Part shown: positions 26,901 to 38,924 of the stretch, in pieces
Numbering within the stretch: the stretch's first letter is position 1
Layout: every line of letters starts with the position of its first letter
DNA from: Moringa oleifera
Taxonomy: Eukaryota > Streptophyta > Magnoliopsida > Brassicales > Moringaceae
DNA length: 64,000 bases
Direction of reading: 5' to 3'
Assembly (NCBI GenBank): GCA_021397835.1
Contig: JAJFZO010000234.1
Coordinates: forward strand, 1,871,001 to 1,935,000
Program-made: the position numbers and the translations under genes
The notes under the pieces: generated by a model
Seen by the model: the letters and a program-made list of their open reading frames with translations, nothing else
Database searches by the model: none
What the model was told of the DNA's origin: nothing

Positions 26901-27602
26901 TGGTTATTCTCTTATAATTTACCTTTTTGTGATGTAAGAAATGACTTTGGATGGAAACTGCAATGCTCATACATCAGTATATGTTTTTTTTTTTTTTTTT
27001 CCAGATACTCCCCAGATCTCTGTTCTTATACAACTATGTTATCAGCTTATGTGAATGCCTCTGACATGGAGGGTGCTGAAAAATTCTTTGTGAGACTGAA
27101 ACGGGATAGATTTATACCCAACGTTGTCACTTATGGGACGTTGATGAAAGGGTATGCTAAGTTAAAAAATCTTGAAAAGATGATGGAGATATATGAAGAA
27201 ATGCGAGTAAATGGTGTCAAAGGGAATCAAACAATCTTCACTACAATCATGGATGCATTTGGGAGGAACAAGGATTTCGGCTGTGCTGTTGTTTGGTATA
27301 GGGAAATGGAGTCTTCTGGGTTTCCACCTGACAAGAAAGCAAAGAATATTTTGTTGTCTTTGGCAAAAACTGAGGATGAGCGGGAGGAAGCTAACCAGCT
27401 TGTAGGACATTTGAATCAATGCAGCAATGAGGCAAGAACTAGTCGAGTTCATAGGTTTGTTGAAGAGGAAGATGATGAAGATGATGACAACGAGGAGGTT
27501 GACAATGATGATGGAAAAAGTACCATTTATAATGATGAGAAACAAGAAGATTCAGCAGTTTTTAGTGAAAGTCTCCGGATTCTAGAGAATATTAGCTTGT
27601 GA
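20943..27602 (+). CDS. P-class pentatricopeptide repeat protein, ortholog of At3g59040
   Basis: Six exons join in phase: 20943-21185 (start of frame uncertain), 21894-22184, 23572-23817, 25558-25682, 26012-26110 and 27005-27602 with TGA. From the Met at 20943 the product is 533 residues. Diagnostic blocks are MGMLAPRKFLQKRKK, DQKRWRGLM, LPRDLVLGTLVRFKQLKKWN, AYGRGGRYNNAEAIFRRMQ, FETNYKEVSKIYDQ, AFAISGMVEQARTVFKSMRRD and AYVNASDMEGAEKFF. They follow Arabidopsis At3g59040 exon by exon. P-class PPR proteins bind organellar RNA in a sequence-specific way, one 35-residue helical pair per base; this one is expected in the chloroplast. It ends in a very acidic Glu/Asp tail. The ortholog has about 55 more N-terminal residues, so a transit-peptide exon is probably missing. 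The frame is open upstream of 20943 back to a stop at 20835, through the tandem repeat. Intron 22185-23571 holds LTR-like sequence near 22440-22620. Ortholog call firm; 5' end open. Confidence 0.9.
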
Positions 27603-28158
27603 AAAATTTTGGATTTGACAGTAGTAGTTGTAATTTCTCAGCCTTGGAATAATTCAACTAAATCAGCCGAAAAAAATGAATCTTTTTGCCCATATAAATG
27701 AGTTGTTATTGTCAGATAATCTTTGTTCATTGTATTGTTGTTGCCTCTATATTAACAACATAAACTTGGTGAGATTTGAGGAGTTGCACTGCAGGCTCAT
27801 CACTTTTGTGTGTGATGTTGCCAGGTCTCTTACTACCCATTGTCCATTATTCTTCCGTGTCTAATCCATAAACAAGTAAAGAAAAGAAAGGCAATGCCTC
27901 AGAGAGTTGGATTTGTCGGCAATGGAGTCAGGCATCTAGTTTGCTAGGATGCCAAATTTTCATATCTTTCATTGATGATTAAGAAGTTAATCAGCCTATT
28001 CGAATGGCACATTGTAGAAAGTGAAGCCTGTTTACTAAAATTTCATCCACTGGGTATTTTAAAAAATAATGGACTTTCCCCTCTTGAGCAGAGAAGACGA
28101 GCAGCAAAACATTGGAAGGAGCGGAGAAGGAAGGCCTAAATCCGGTAAGTGTCCAAGC
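27603..28158. other. Convergent 3' region of PPR and TT12 genes
   Basis: The two genes end tail to tail 556 bases apart. Both 3' UTRs must lie here. No other gene seen. Confidence 0.6.
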
Positions 28159-30229
28159 TTATGCTGCAGTAAGCAGTTGCAGGTCCTCCTGGTCTGCAGA
28201 ATTCTTCACCCGAGTGGCAGCTTTTTCAACCTGTACAAGTATTACCATTATCATTAATTGAGACTATGATCCTCTGGCTCTGATGAAAAGAACAAAAATA
28301 ATAAACTTACTACCTCGGCCCTCCAGTTAGTTGTGGCGGTAAGAATAATAAGAGTAACTGTTTGCAGAAGGACTCCAATTATCATCCCCCACCAAATACC
28401 CTGAAGCAATGGATTCCATTACATCTATCAACATATGAGGAGTATGTGAAGCAGTGATATCAGAGGAAGAGATGAACTCATTGAACTTACTGCTACTCCC
28501 AAACTAGTTTTGAAGCCAAGAACACATCCAATAGGAAGGCCGATGATGTAGTAAGTGGCTAGGTTTACGTATGCCACTACAGCTTGCCAGCCACTCCCTA
28601 TAGCCACTCCAGAGAGTATAGGTTGGATGCCATTCAAGAAAACAGAGATGGCAAGCAGTGGGGTCAAGTTTGACACTGCCTCTATAACCTCAGAATCGCT
28701 GGTGAAGGCTTTGCTCAGTCCCACTCGAAAAATCAAAACAATGGCACTGAATACTATGCTGATCACAACGCTTGTTGCAGTCACTACTATCACCGAGAAT
28801 TTGGCTACCCTTGGATGGCCAGCACCTAGCTCGTTGCTTACTCGAACGCTGTCATTACCCCAACATTCAAGAACTCATGCATGTTGGAAACATAAAGAGA
28901 TTTGAAGCACTGAATATTCGCTGCTTAATTACCTGGCTGCCGCGCTTAGGCCCAACATGAATTGCATGTCCCAGTTCAGGTAGTTCATGCTGAACATGAT
29001 CATGATATAGAGTGTCACAATAAGAATTAGTACTTTAAAAGTATTGTAAAATTTTCAAAGGAAGGAAGACGTGAAATACCAAATGGAAATAGAATCCAGA
29101 GATATTGTAGGGTGAGTCAGAAGGCCTGATATGAGCACCAGTCCTTGGTTGTACCATATCTCCAAGCTACGTTGAAACAAAATATCATCACTCATCATAT
29201 GCTTATGTAATATGTATATGGAAGTCATTAACGGTAGAAGAAGATGGAGCCTGTCAATTACCAGAGCATGATGGCCGAAGCAAGAGTGAGTTTGAAGTAA
29301 GGCCAAACCCCTGAGAAAGCTCTTAAAGAAAAGCCGGTCCAGGTTTCCTTGCAAGATGGGCTGAGAAGAATGTAAAGGGCATTAGTGGCGACAAGGCACC
29401 ACCAAGAGAAGCTGAGAGCAAGAGCAGCCCCTAGTAGGCCGCAGTTGAGGACATAAACCACAACCCATGTGAGAAGAACGTGGAAGAGGAACACCCCAAC
29501 CGACATATATGCCAAAGGGTTCACTATGTTCTGTGCTTGAAGGAATCTCTGCAGAGGGCAGCTTATAGCAAAGGCATAAATCTGAGGAATCATTCCTCGT
29601 GCGAAGACTTGGCCTTCCGCGGCTATGCTCTCCGACTGACCCATTGCTCGCAGCACAGAACCCGAGTACCAATACAGGAAGGTCAGGACTACGGCAGCTC
29701 CCAGGTGCAAGATTATTGCTCTTTGGCAAATTATGCCCATTGCAGAGTATTGTTTGGCCCCATAGGCTTGGCCGCATACAGTCTGTACCGCGCTTGCCAT
29801 GCCCAACTGTTTTAAATTGTTGTTGAAGATGATAGAGGAAAATTAATATGGATGTAAGTATGAGGAAATTACCTTACATGAAAACAATATGATCACTGTG
29901 AGTGTAAATTAAAGAGATACCATTATTCCATAAGCAAGACCTTGGATTCCGACGCTAGCAATGGATGCGCCAGCAAGCTGCAGTGCACCCAAGTGGCCGG
30001 TGAACATTAAAGTCACAAAACTGAGCATGTAATTGAATACAGAAACGATAATGGATGCTCCTGATAGCAGCCAAAGAAGCCTCGACTCCCATGCAACGAG
30101 CCTGGACCACCATCGGAGAGGTACGGGCCTTTGCTCCAAAAACTCTTCAACAGCGTTGGAGGACAAATCAGGTAAGGAGGAATGGGAGTCGAGCCTGAGG
30201 AGCAAGGGCTGGTACTCTACAGAGCCCAT
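28159..30229 (-). CDS. TT12: TT12 / DTX41, vacuolar MATE flavonoid transporter
   Basis: Seven exons on minus join in phase: 29921-30229, 29262-29806, 29080-29166, 28933-28989, 28848-28491, 28314-28400 and 28159-28230 ending in TAA. Total is 1515 bases, 504 residues; Arabidopsis TT12 has 507. I chose the Met at 30229 because MGSVEYQPLL aligns with the family start; Mets at 30238 and 30289 are upstream in frame. The MATE signature is clear: an acidic N-terminal tail, TM1 (LLWLLSGASIIVSVFNYML), FTGHLGALQLAGAS, CGQAYGA, and a second-half repeat with LNGIQPILSGVAIGSGWQ. Near-identity to TT12 rather than DTX35 or DTX40 runs through every exon. Family knowledge: TT12 is a tonoplast proton antiporter loading epicatechin 3'-O-glucoside and anthocyanins into vacuoles for proanthocyanidin synthesis. 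Its PPR neighbour is also its neighbour in Arabidopsis (At3g59030/At3g59040). The gene looks intact. Confidence 0.95.
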
Positions 30230-30600
30230 GCTAGTCATGAACAGGGGCACAACACACTGACTGTAGCGTGGACGCTTACTAGGTGGCAATGTAATATCTC
30301 AAGTATGGTAAGAGTGGTTTCGTGAAAAGAGAAGAGGGTATCGTATAGTGTATATATATGAAGTTAACTACCATTCCAATGTACTTTGGTAAGACAAGGG
30401 AAGAACGGTAGATAAATCTAAATCTGAAGCACAGGAAGGGACAGGTAGTGCCACTTGTAGATCCGTTGGCAAGTAGCTTCTTCCATGGGAATGTCTCCTT
30501 TGACTTTTTTTATTTTTTTAAAAAAAATGGAAATATGCAGGAAACGTTTAGATGGGCACGTGTACCAAACTCCCAAAGGCAAGCACATTTGTCTCACTTG
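30230..30600 (-). promoter_or_regulatory. TT12 promoter with TATA box and adjoining G-box / MYB AC-element
   Basis: A TATATATA box sits at 30351-30358, about 122 bases upstream of the chosen start codon. Further up, a palindromic G-box CACGTG (30557-30562) is followed after one base by ACCAAAC (30564-30570), which fits the R2R3-MYB AC-element consensus. TT2 (MYB), TT8 (bHLH) and TTG1 activate proanthocyanidin genes through such paired sites. That they act here is inference. Confidence 0.55.
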
Positions 30601-32653
30601 CTGCTCTAAGATGCCTTCAACTCAGGGGTTGTATAGAGAGCTTTGGTTACCTGGGATAGGGGTAGGTACAATGCAAGAAGGTTAGTTATACTAAACTTAC
30701 TTAGTGGATAAATGACATCAGGCAACAGATCAGAGTCAATTTCATGTGGAGTCTGGACTTGTATAGACAAATAAATGTCATGTGCGAGTAAGCTCTTTGG
30801 AATACAATGTGTTTGGATTTATTGCCAAATAAGATTAATAATTTGCTTCGTGGTTGGAGGATTTGATGGGAACTGCTGCTAGATGCCGTTGGCTTCACAG
30901 GATCCTTACAATGGGTCCTCAAGTTTTCTGGCTTTGCCATCAAAATCAAGGTCCACTTCAGGTCAAGTATTTCTACAGTTGTTATATTATGGCTATTGGC
31001 TGGGTCAATTAGTGAGCCAAACCAAGCCAATGATTATCACTGCCAAAAACTCCAAGCTCGCAAGATCTTATTCACTCTTCATAAACACTACCAAAGTTCT
31101 TATTTATGCAAGCCATGGAGTTGCACTTTCAGGGAAAAGAACCAATCCAACAGAATTTTATAACTGAGAATTTTCCCTCAAGGCTTTTACAGAGTTCGGG
31201 AATGTACCAGTTAATTTTGAAGACTTGTAAAGAAAAAGGCTCTTTAGCTTATCTATAAGATTTAACCTATCCACCTAAGTTTGAGTCAGGTCACTTTTAA
31301 CCTGACCAACAAATCATATAATCATTTCCAGACAACATCACGAAGAGGACAGATTAATCAACCTCAAATCCTAGCAAAGAAACTTAGGCATATAGTACGA
31401 CCAAATTAAAGATAAAATCTATGAGCAACTTCTTAAAATCCATCCACAAAAACATTGTGCTATACCTGCATCAGTAGCAGTTGCCATGGATAGTTGAGAC
31501 CTGCTAACAAAATGGGTAAATTTATAAGACAAATCCTTTGCATAAGCTCAACTCATATCATACATCATAAAAGTAAAATATTCTGAAAAACAGATAAGGA
31601 TCTACCTAAAAGAATATTTACAAAAAGAAAAAAAAAAAAAAAGATAGCTAACTACACATCTACATGGAGAGCACCCCCTTGTTGCTACTTGTATTTAATA
31701 ATATTAATATGTAGTATTTTTTTTTAATTGAAAAAACAAAAAGATTTCATCTTCATGCCTAAAAAAAAAATAAAGTTATCCTTATGAAGCTTTTTGCTTA
31801 CCTTTTCCTATGATCTTTACCTTCAATATAATTGGTGTCATGAGGAAGCATTCAAGTAAAATCTCTGCCAACAATGCCCTATCCAGTTTTCCCTAGTAAC
31901 TCGGAATGAGGACAATAGAGCTATAACCTCCCAACATCAGCCCGACCATGGCAGTACCACAGACCCTCATAGTATATAAATTAAGGAAAACCAGAGACAT
32001 TTCAAGATTAAGAAGACAATTCACTGCCCACATTCATCCACTTCTCAGATAAGAGTCAGCCCCAACAGTGATAGTACTCCATCTTTAGGCAGCACTAACA
32101 AATTGGTTCTGCAAGCAAACACCATAATCTATCACTTAATTTCACTCTAAGACCTCTACCATTACTAGCTCATACAAAAAAGACCACTACAGGATCTTCT
32201 CTCTCCCAAGAAAAAGAGGATCATAATTGCTAGCTAAGATATGACTATTACTTATACTCACACATCTTACTGATCAACATAAAAGAAATTATCAAATGAC
32301 GAGACCTTGACACCAAGAACCCTAAGAGCATGAAACACCTAATTCATAAGCTATACCAGAAGTAGTAAGGCAAATTAATCTCATACTTACTCAACTGAAT
32401 ATTATTATTTAAATAAAAAGAATGCCTACCAAATGCCAATTCTTTTCGGAATGTTTTCTTCATGTTTTTGTACTTGTCAGCATAGAAATAATGTTGTTTA
32501 GAACAACCAATTTAAGAAGCTTTTAGCTCGTAGGGACCAGAAGAAAACTTAGGGCCCTTATAATGCAGTGTTTTTACTGTTAATTCGTGCTGGCAATAAT
32601 CGCCAACTACGTCTAGCTGATTCTCAACAAACAAATGCTTCAAGGATGCAGCG

Positions 32654-33094
32654 GCTGGGACTTCAGTTTTCTTCCTTCCATTTACTGCCAAAATAATTGT
32701 AAGGTTCTGTCAACAATGGACAGAAAAAAATTCTAAACCAAAGAACATTCAGGCTTTCATCTTAGATATTCAACAAATTGAACTATTAAAACTATCACAT
32801 CAAACATGATAGAAATGTGCATGCATAACACAATAATCAACAACTAATTGTAAGCTTTCATCCTCATCTCAACAAACTAAATTGTAAGCTTACAGCAAAC
32901 ATGACACATGATACAGAGGTGCTGGGAGTTCAGGTTTCTTCTGTCCTCTTCTTCCAAAATAATTGTAAGGCTCTGTAAAAATTAGACAGAAAGATTCCAG
33001 ATCAAAGAATTTTCAGGCTTTCATCTTAGATATTCAATAAATTGAACTATTAAAACTATCACATCAAACATGATACAAATGTGCATGCATAAAT
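32654..33094. repeat. Direct duplication, two copies about 165-180 bp
   Basis: Copy 1 is about 32654-32832 and copy 2 about 32931-33094. The best-kept core (AGGCTTTCATCTTAGATATTCAA onward) starts at 32751 and 33015, 264 bases apart, and is nearly identical for about 80 bases. A shorter TAAGCTT-containing repeat lies between the copies. Confidence 0.85.
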
Positions 33095-33310
33095 ACACAC
33101 ACTGCCACAGCTAGATATACCTTGATAAATAACAAACTATAGCTGAACCAAATAATTATTACAATTTCTCACAATTATTACTGATTCAAGCAGAAAACAA
33201 AAATATCAAGAAGCACCACATATGAGCAAGAGAGCAGTAATCAAAAGATGTTAAGAGAATGTAACCAAAAGTGAGATAACTAACGGAAGGAATTGTAAAA
33301 GAAATTTTGA

Positions 33311-33571
33311 CTAATGGCTGGTAGTTTGAATACAGTTATGCGGAGCTCTGAAATTTGAGTAACATACCGCTACGAGGATGGCGAGATGGATTAGATGATA
33401 AAGAACAGTCAGAACATCGACGTTCAGCTCAACTAATCCCTTCTCATCAGGTGCCGAGCACTCATTAGATGGTTGCCTATATTTCTTGCAGAAGGAAAGT
33501 GGGCAAATGCACTGATCTTCTTCATCGTGATCTAAAACAAGGAGATGAATCTTATCCTCATCCTCAAGCAT
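33311..33571 (-). CDS. Unrecognised small open frame, possibly one exon of an unknown gene
   Basis: A frame of up to 86 codons. It is acidic at the start (LEDEDKIHLLVLDHDEED), then Cys-rich (CICPLSFCKKY), then a hydrophobic stretch (LTVLYHLIHLAILVAV) that could be one membrane helix. A good splice donor (GTATGTT) follows the codon for Ala in LAILVA, so the frame may be an exon rather than a whole gene. I recognise no family and found no convincing partner exon. It could equally be chance or a transcribed relic. Confidence 0.2.
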   Translation of the reverse strand: MLEDEDKIHLLVLDHDEEDQCICPLSFCKKYRQPSNECSAPDEKGLVELNVDVLTVLYHLIHLAILVAVCYSNFRAPHNCIQTTSH

Positions 33572-34422
33572 GCAACCATAAAGACAAAAACAAAATATAC
33601 AGGGAGCACATGAGCCATTTTATCTATCAGCAATATCAAGTACAAAATCCAGCAGAACATGAAGCTAGTACAAAAATCCTTAGTTGAAAGAGAATCCTCA
33701 CTACACATGGGAAATATAGGGAATCATAATGAAGCACTTAATGGGGCAGAGCACTCATTTTGAAACTAGAGTACTAGCTTGCAATTTTTTCATCCTTGGT
33801 ACTATCTTGAAGTGTTCCTCTTTTCTGCTTCTTTTGCTCCCTTTTTGCTGCTACTTTCATCACTTCCCTTTTACCAGGGATGCTTGAGCCTTGCAGCTAT
33901 CAAGAGGATATTCTCAATTGAAATAGACAAAGGAGAAAAGAGATGTGATCCTGCCACAGTCAAGTGACATGATATTAATTACCACGCCAACCGTGAGTGT
34001 ATGGATTTTTAGGAATTCAAATGCAAAACTTAATATGTACAATTACTGTACACAAAATAATTGAAAATTATAACACCTGACTTATAAAATGTAGTTACAA
34101 ATAAATGATATATAAGGTTATAAGTACTAGCAGATTTTTCAATTCTTGAAAGAGTGGAAGTCAGCCAACCAAAACAGAAGCACCTTCCAAAACACTAACT
34201 TAGAAGAAGCAAAAAAAAGTAATATACTGAAAAAGTAATATCAAGCAAAATTTATAAGACCCTTGCATAAGCCAACTCAAAATTGTATACAAGCCAGGGA
34301 ATGGAAGTTTCCATTTACATCATATAAGTAACATTAGAAAATAAGGATAAAAATCTACCAGGAAAAGGGGGAAAAAAACACTGAAGTTCCTACTTGACCA
34401 TGTGTTTTAGCAATGAAATAAA

Positions 34423-36068
<1,646 letters not shown>

Positions 36069-38500
36069 TATTACTGCAGGGAAGAGGATGCGGGGACAAA
36101 AGGGGTCTAGGGTTTTATGGGAGAGGGGGTTAAGAGGAGCAGTAGCACAGGTTCGTCTTTTTAAGAGAACAAGGAATAAGAATCAAAAACCGATAATCGG
36201 GAGTGACCTGAAACTATCTAAACCCTAGTCATAGCTCAATTGAGCGGAGAAGGTTTCTCCGGCTAGGGTTTAGAAAGAGAGAGGGAGAGGGAGTGGCGCG
36301 GAGGGAGAGAACCAGAGGGGAAAGAGTATTTAAATCGCTAGGGTTTACGGTTGTTCAACCAAAACATACTTGGATAGACTTCAGGCATGACTCTTTCGCA
36401 CGCTCGCTTCGTATAACTATTCTGTTTGTGGAAAAAGACACAATGGATGCATAAGACATAGTTGCCCTCTGCCCTTTTGGCGGGTGGATAGGTAGAAAAA
36501 GCATCTTTACACCAAGACGACTGACGTTCAAATCACAAACGGAATTACATCATCAAAAGGGTTATTTAAAATAATGATAATTAAATAAATATTATAAATT
36601 AAAGTTTATTTAAATTTCAATGTAAATATTGAAATTTTAATTAATTTAGTTTTATATTTAAAATTTTAATATTATTTAATTTACATCTAAATTTTTTATT
36701 TAAATTTTAAATTTTTTTAAATACAATAATAAAAATATATATTTTTATGATAAAAATATATTTATATTCTAATAATAGTAATATTGAGAATAAATTTTTA
36801 TTTTTATTATATATACATAAAAATAAGATCACTTTGTGTATTTTTTAGACGTTTACATCAACGAAATTGATGTGAATTTTAAGTTTTTTAATTAAATATA
36901 AAAATTTTAATTTAATAATAATATCTATAAAAAGAATTTTTTATTTTTATAAAATTAAAAAAATTGATGTTTTTAAATTTGAAATCGACATCACTTAAAT
37001 GCATATTAAATTTTTATTAAATCATTATTTATTCTTATATGTTTTATTGAATGAAAAATTGTTCGAAGTTAATTTTTTATTTGAGTAATGTTTTTTATAT
37101 TTTAAATTTATGTTTATTTTCTTCTAATAACATATGATCCAATGGATTATTTTTAAATGATTTAGTTTCTTTTTAATTTATGATTTTTAATTAAATAATA
37201 TAATTATAATACTTTTATAATGATCAATCATAATGATAAAGTTAAACACATTACAGTGCTCACTGTTAACAATAATTGTAATTCGAAATTATATTGATAC
37301 AATTATAATAATAGAGTTTTCTTCATTATTTTTTAACAACATAGAATATTTTGTATATTATATATTTTCTCATCTTCTTAAAAAAAAATTAGGGCATACA
37401 AGAAAGATCGAGTATTTCTTAAATTCGATGTCAATATGATTTTTACGTTTCATTTAAAACAATTATTATTTTAATATATAAATAAAATAATAATTAAAAA
37501 ATTAACAAAAAACACCTTTTCTTTTGGAAGCAGATATTTATCGAATAAAAAAAATTAAGAGGAAAAAAAGAGTATGGACTAGCTCATCAAATCCCAATTC
37601 TATTTCTTCCTAACACATCTTTTTTTTTTCCCTCCCAACCACGAAGGGTATGCTATTTCCTTCTTCATTGAAAAGTCTATGAAAATAGATGTTTTCAAAT
37701 CTAATTTTATTAAGATTTTGTCACATTACTAAGGCCTGCTAATTAAACCCTACTTAGAATTTTTGTTTTTTATTTTTAATAATTAAATAAAATATTTTTT
37801 GATATGAATTATTTTTAATATTTCATATAGAAATAATTTTTATTATTAAAAACAATTTTAAATAGACAAATATTTAATAAAATTTTAATACTATTTATTT
37901 ATAATTTCAAATAAATAAAAGAAATAAATTTTTATCATACGAAAAATCTTATTCAAATGAGATCAAATTTTTAAACTTTTTAATTTCAAAGTTAGCTTTA
38001 GTCATTTGATTTAAAAGTTTTTACATTTAAAATATATATTTCAAACAATATTAGATTAATTCAAATTTTTGAATTTAAATAACTTCAACATCATGGGTAT
38101 TTAACGTATATTCATATCCTCATAGTAATAAGCTTTTTAGTATCACATATAAGAAGTCGTTATTATCAAAAACATGAAATCAACAAATAATTGTTAGGGT
38201 CAATAAGTTGAATTATTGGCAATGATAAATACATTATAAGACAAATTTTTATGAAAAGGATAAATTTTTATGAATATAAGTTGGCGAGTATCTAGAGAGT
38301 AAGCAAGTAGCATCGAAATATTGTATTGCCATGAGCAAGGATTATTGGGATATTATTTTCATGTCTCTAGACGCATAACAAGTATTATTGGGATATTGTA
38401 TTAGTAAGGATTTATCGGAAATAATCATCATAAGATGATTATTATAAAAAAGTCTGAGTCAAACAACACCTCAAGAATAAAACATTACATAAGTGTATTA
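36069..38500 (-). promoter_or_regulatory. DIM1 leader and promoter; duplicated block copy A (36167 to about 38500)
   Basis: 36069-36166 is leader sequence private to DIM1, with one telo-box (36107-36115). From about 36167 rightward the sequence matches 61708 onward. The shared proximal part has three telo-boxes (AAACCCTAG 36220-36228; CTAGGGTTT 36263-36271 and 36338-36346), a GAGAGGGAGAGG purine run and a TATTTAAA TATA-like box near 36327. Telo-boxes are common in plant ribosome-biogenesis promoters. From 36550 to 38100 the block is extremely AT-rich and non-coding. Confidence 0.8.
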
Positions 38501-38924
38501 GGTCTACTTGGAGAAGATGTACAAAGTATAATGAGTGATTTTTAAGGGATAAGTTAGATCATATTTGAGATTTGAATATACTAAAGTTCAAGTGCATTTT
38601 TCAAAGAAAAATCAACTATTTTCAAGAGGAAAACATTGTTGTATCCTAAAGTTCAAACGAAAGTGTAGTTTAAAAGGATCTTGTAGAATTGAGTTCTAAT
38701 ATAAGTTACAACATTATTGTAACAATTGAAGCAAGAATCATAATTGTATAAGGATCAATTATTATTTGTAAGTGATTTTACACACGTAATGAATTATTTA
38801 CATTTGGGCATGATCTTGTGGATGTAGGTTACAAAAATAAGCCACATTAAAATTTGTCCATCTCATTTACTATATGTTTATGTTATAATTAATGTTACAA
38901 CATAAGATAATACTAGATTTATCA
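38192..38924 (+). repeat. Probable left LTR of the copia remnant
   Basis: The boundary is inferred from TGTTAG at 38192 and ATCA at 38924, directly before a primer-binding site. No matching right LTR was found in the window, so the left edge is uncertain. Its first roughly 300 bases also occur in duplicated block copy B from about 63705. Confidence 0.5.

Larger units (their letters stand above)
30601..34422. other. Intergenic region between TT12 and DIM1
   Basis: Mostly non-coding, moderately AT-rich. It includes a direct duplication at 32.65-33.09 kb and a minus open frame at 33311-33571 (both listed). A segment at 31505-31610 resembles one at 34243-34360 weakly. No other gene could be supported. 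The DIM1 3' UTR lies at its right end. Confidence 0.5.

Noticed and set aside
27162..27545. Minus-strand 127-codon hydrophobic frame under the last PPR exon
   Set aside because: It arises from reading the acidic GAT/GAA-rich PPR tail backwards, which yields Ile/Phe/Leu-rich sequence.
29480..29815. Plus-strand open frame of 111 codons opposite TT12 exon 2
   Set aside because: It is the antisense shadow of a well-conserved coding exon and has no family features of its own.
36550..38100. Chance of a hidden gene in the DIM1 upstream block, shared with 62000-63650
   Set aside because: Extreme AT content, no frame kept between the two copies, and indels not in multiples of three.
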